Source: Planctomycetota bacterium (lineage in GTDB: Bacteria; Planctomycetota; UBA11346). Taken from it: a stretch of DNA of 43,702 nucleotides. Shown piece by piece: positions 43,616-43,702 of this stretch. The DNA is taken from contig JACDEI010000044.1 in NCBI GenBank assembly GCA_013816485.1, forward strand, positions 1 through 43,702, read 5' to 3'. Position numbers and translations under genes: made by a program. Below the pieces are notes generated by a model. The model had not been told where the DNA came from, searched no databases, and was given only the letters and a program-made list of their open reading frames with translations. The number at the start of each line of letters is the position of its first letter. Position 1 is the first letter of the stretch.

Positions 43616-43702
43616 GATGGCGTATTTTTTCGTGGTAAAAATTCGACTGCAGTGCAGTTAATTTTAGTTGTCGCGTCAATTAGGATGGCGCACGTCCGAT
43701 GT
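43586..43702. mobile_element. Partial mobile-element end with three copies of CAATTAGGATGGCG
   Basis: Direct copies begin at 43586, 43609 and 43677, extending to CAATTAGGATGGCGTAT in the first two. They begin exactly where the OLD gene loses its family sequence, and its new C-terminus is encoded by them. Multiple direct repeats at the ends are known from IS21-family elements (IstA binding), which suggests that family, but no transposase is in the window. The element continues past the right edge. Confidence 0.6.

Overview
The window is a G+C-rich bacterial chromosome segment. Several things point to the PVC superphylum, most likely a planctomycete or verrucomicrobial relative. It carries a secreted HExxH gluzincin of the DUF1570-like type, GspI/J/K-like pseudopilins of unusual size, a secreted pectate-lyase-fold protein under a LacI regulator, a secreted squalene-cyclase-fold repeat protein, and many palindromic intergenic repeats with a GGCGTCTCGCC core. 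This assignment is inferred from gene content and repeat style; no rRNA or other phylogenetic marker gene was analysed. No rRNA, tRNA, CRISPR array or replication origin was recognised.

Layout. 0-8.6 kb: a secreted metallopeptidase, aspS, a sigma-54 activator with a small Clp-N-like protein, trmD, an ExbB/ExbD pair and an FHA protein. 9.2-13.6 kb: a tightly packed pseudopilin operon in which the first protein resembles GspI, the second GspJ and the third GspK. 13.6-17.2 kb: a two-gene minus-strand operon joining a CHAT-like/transglutaminase-like fusion protein to an alpha/beta hydrolase; this is the best candidate for an undescribed system. 17.35-20.4 kb: a palindromic operator, a LacI regulator and a secreted double pectate-lyase-fold protein, followed by a decayed gene remnant. 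20.9-25.2 kb: small unknown proteins, a YgiQ radical SAM enzyme and TrmO. 25.5-30.2 kb: pgi, a membrane protein, a secreted esterase and an AlaA-type aminotransferase. 30.3-36.6 kb: a lipoprotein, an AsmA-like protein, Sua5/TsaC, a truncated NhaR-like LysR remnant, an HPF-like small protein, TerC, a Dabb protein and a zinc-ribbon protein. 37-41.6 kb: a prenyltransferase/squalene-oxidase repeat protein, a divergent SDR/LysR pair, an atypical small ORF and a secreted SMP-30 lactonase. 42-43.7 kb: an OLD-family ATPase-TOPRIM nuclease cut off inside its TOPRIM domain by what looks like the end of an insertion sequence.

Genes acting together: CHAT-transglutaminase plus hydrolase (shared operon); the three pseudopilins (overlapping or adjacent, one operon); ExbB-ExbD (1-nt gap); LacI and the lyase (24 bp between stop and start, and a nearby operator). 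TrmD, TrmO and Sua5 all act on tRNA position 37 but are scattered.

The intergenic DNA is unusually structured. At least eight spacers hold inverted pairs of short palindromic units, three hold a four-copy array of a 7-bp unit (different unit each time), one holds a roughly 245-bp long inverted repeat, and one holds a series of perfect hairpins with 3-nt loops beside a run of 13 G.
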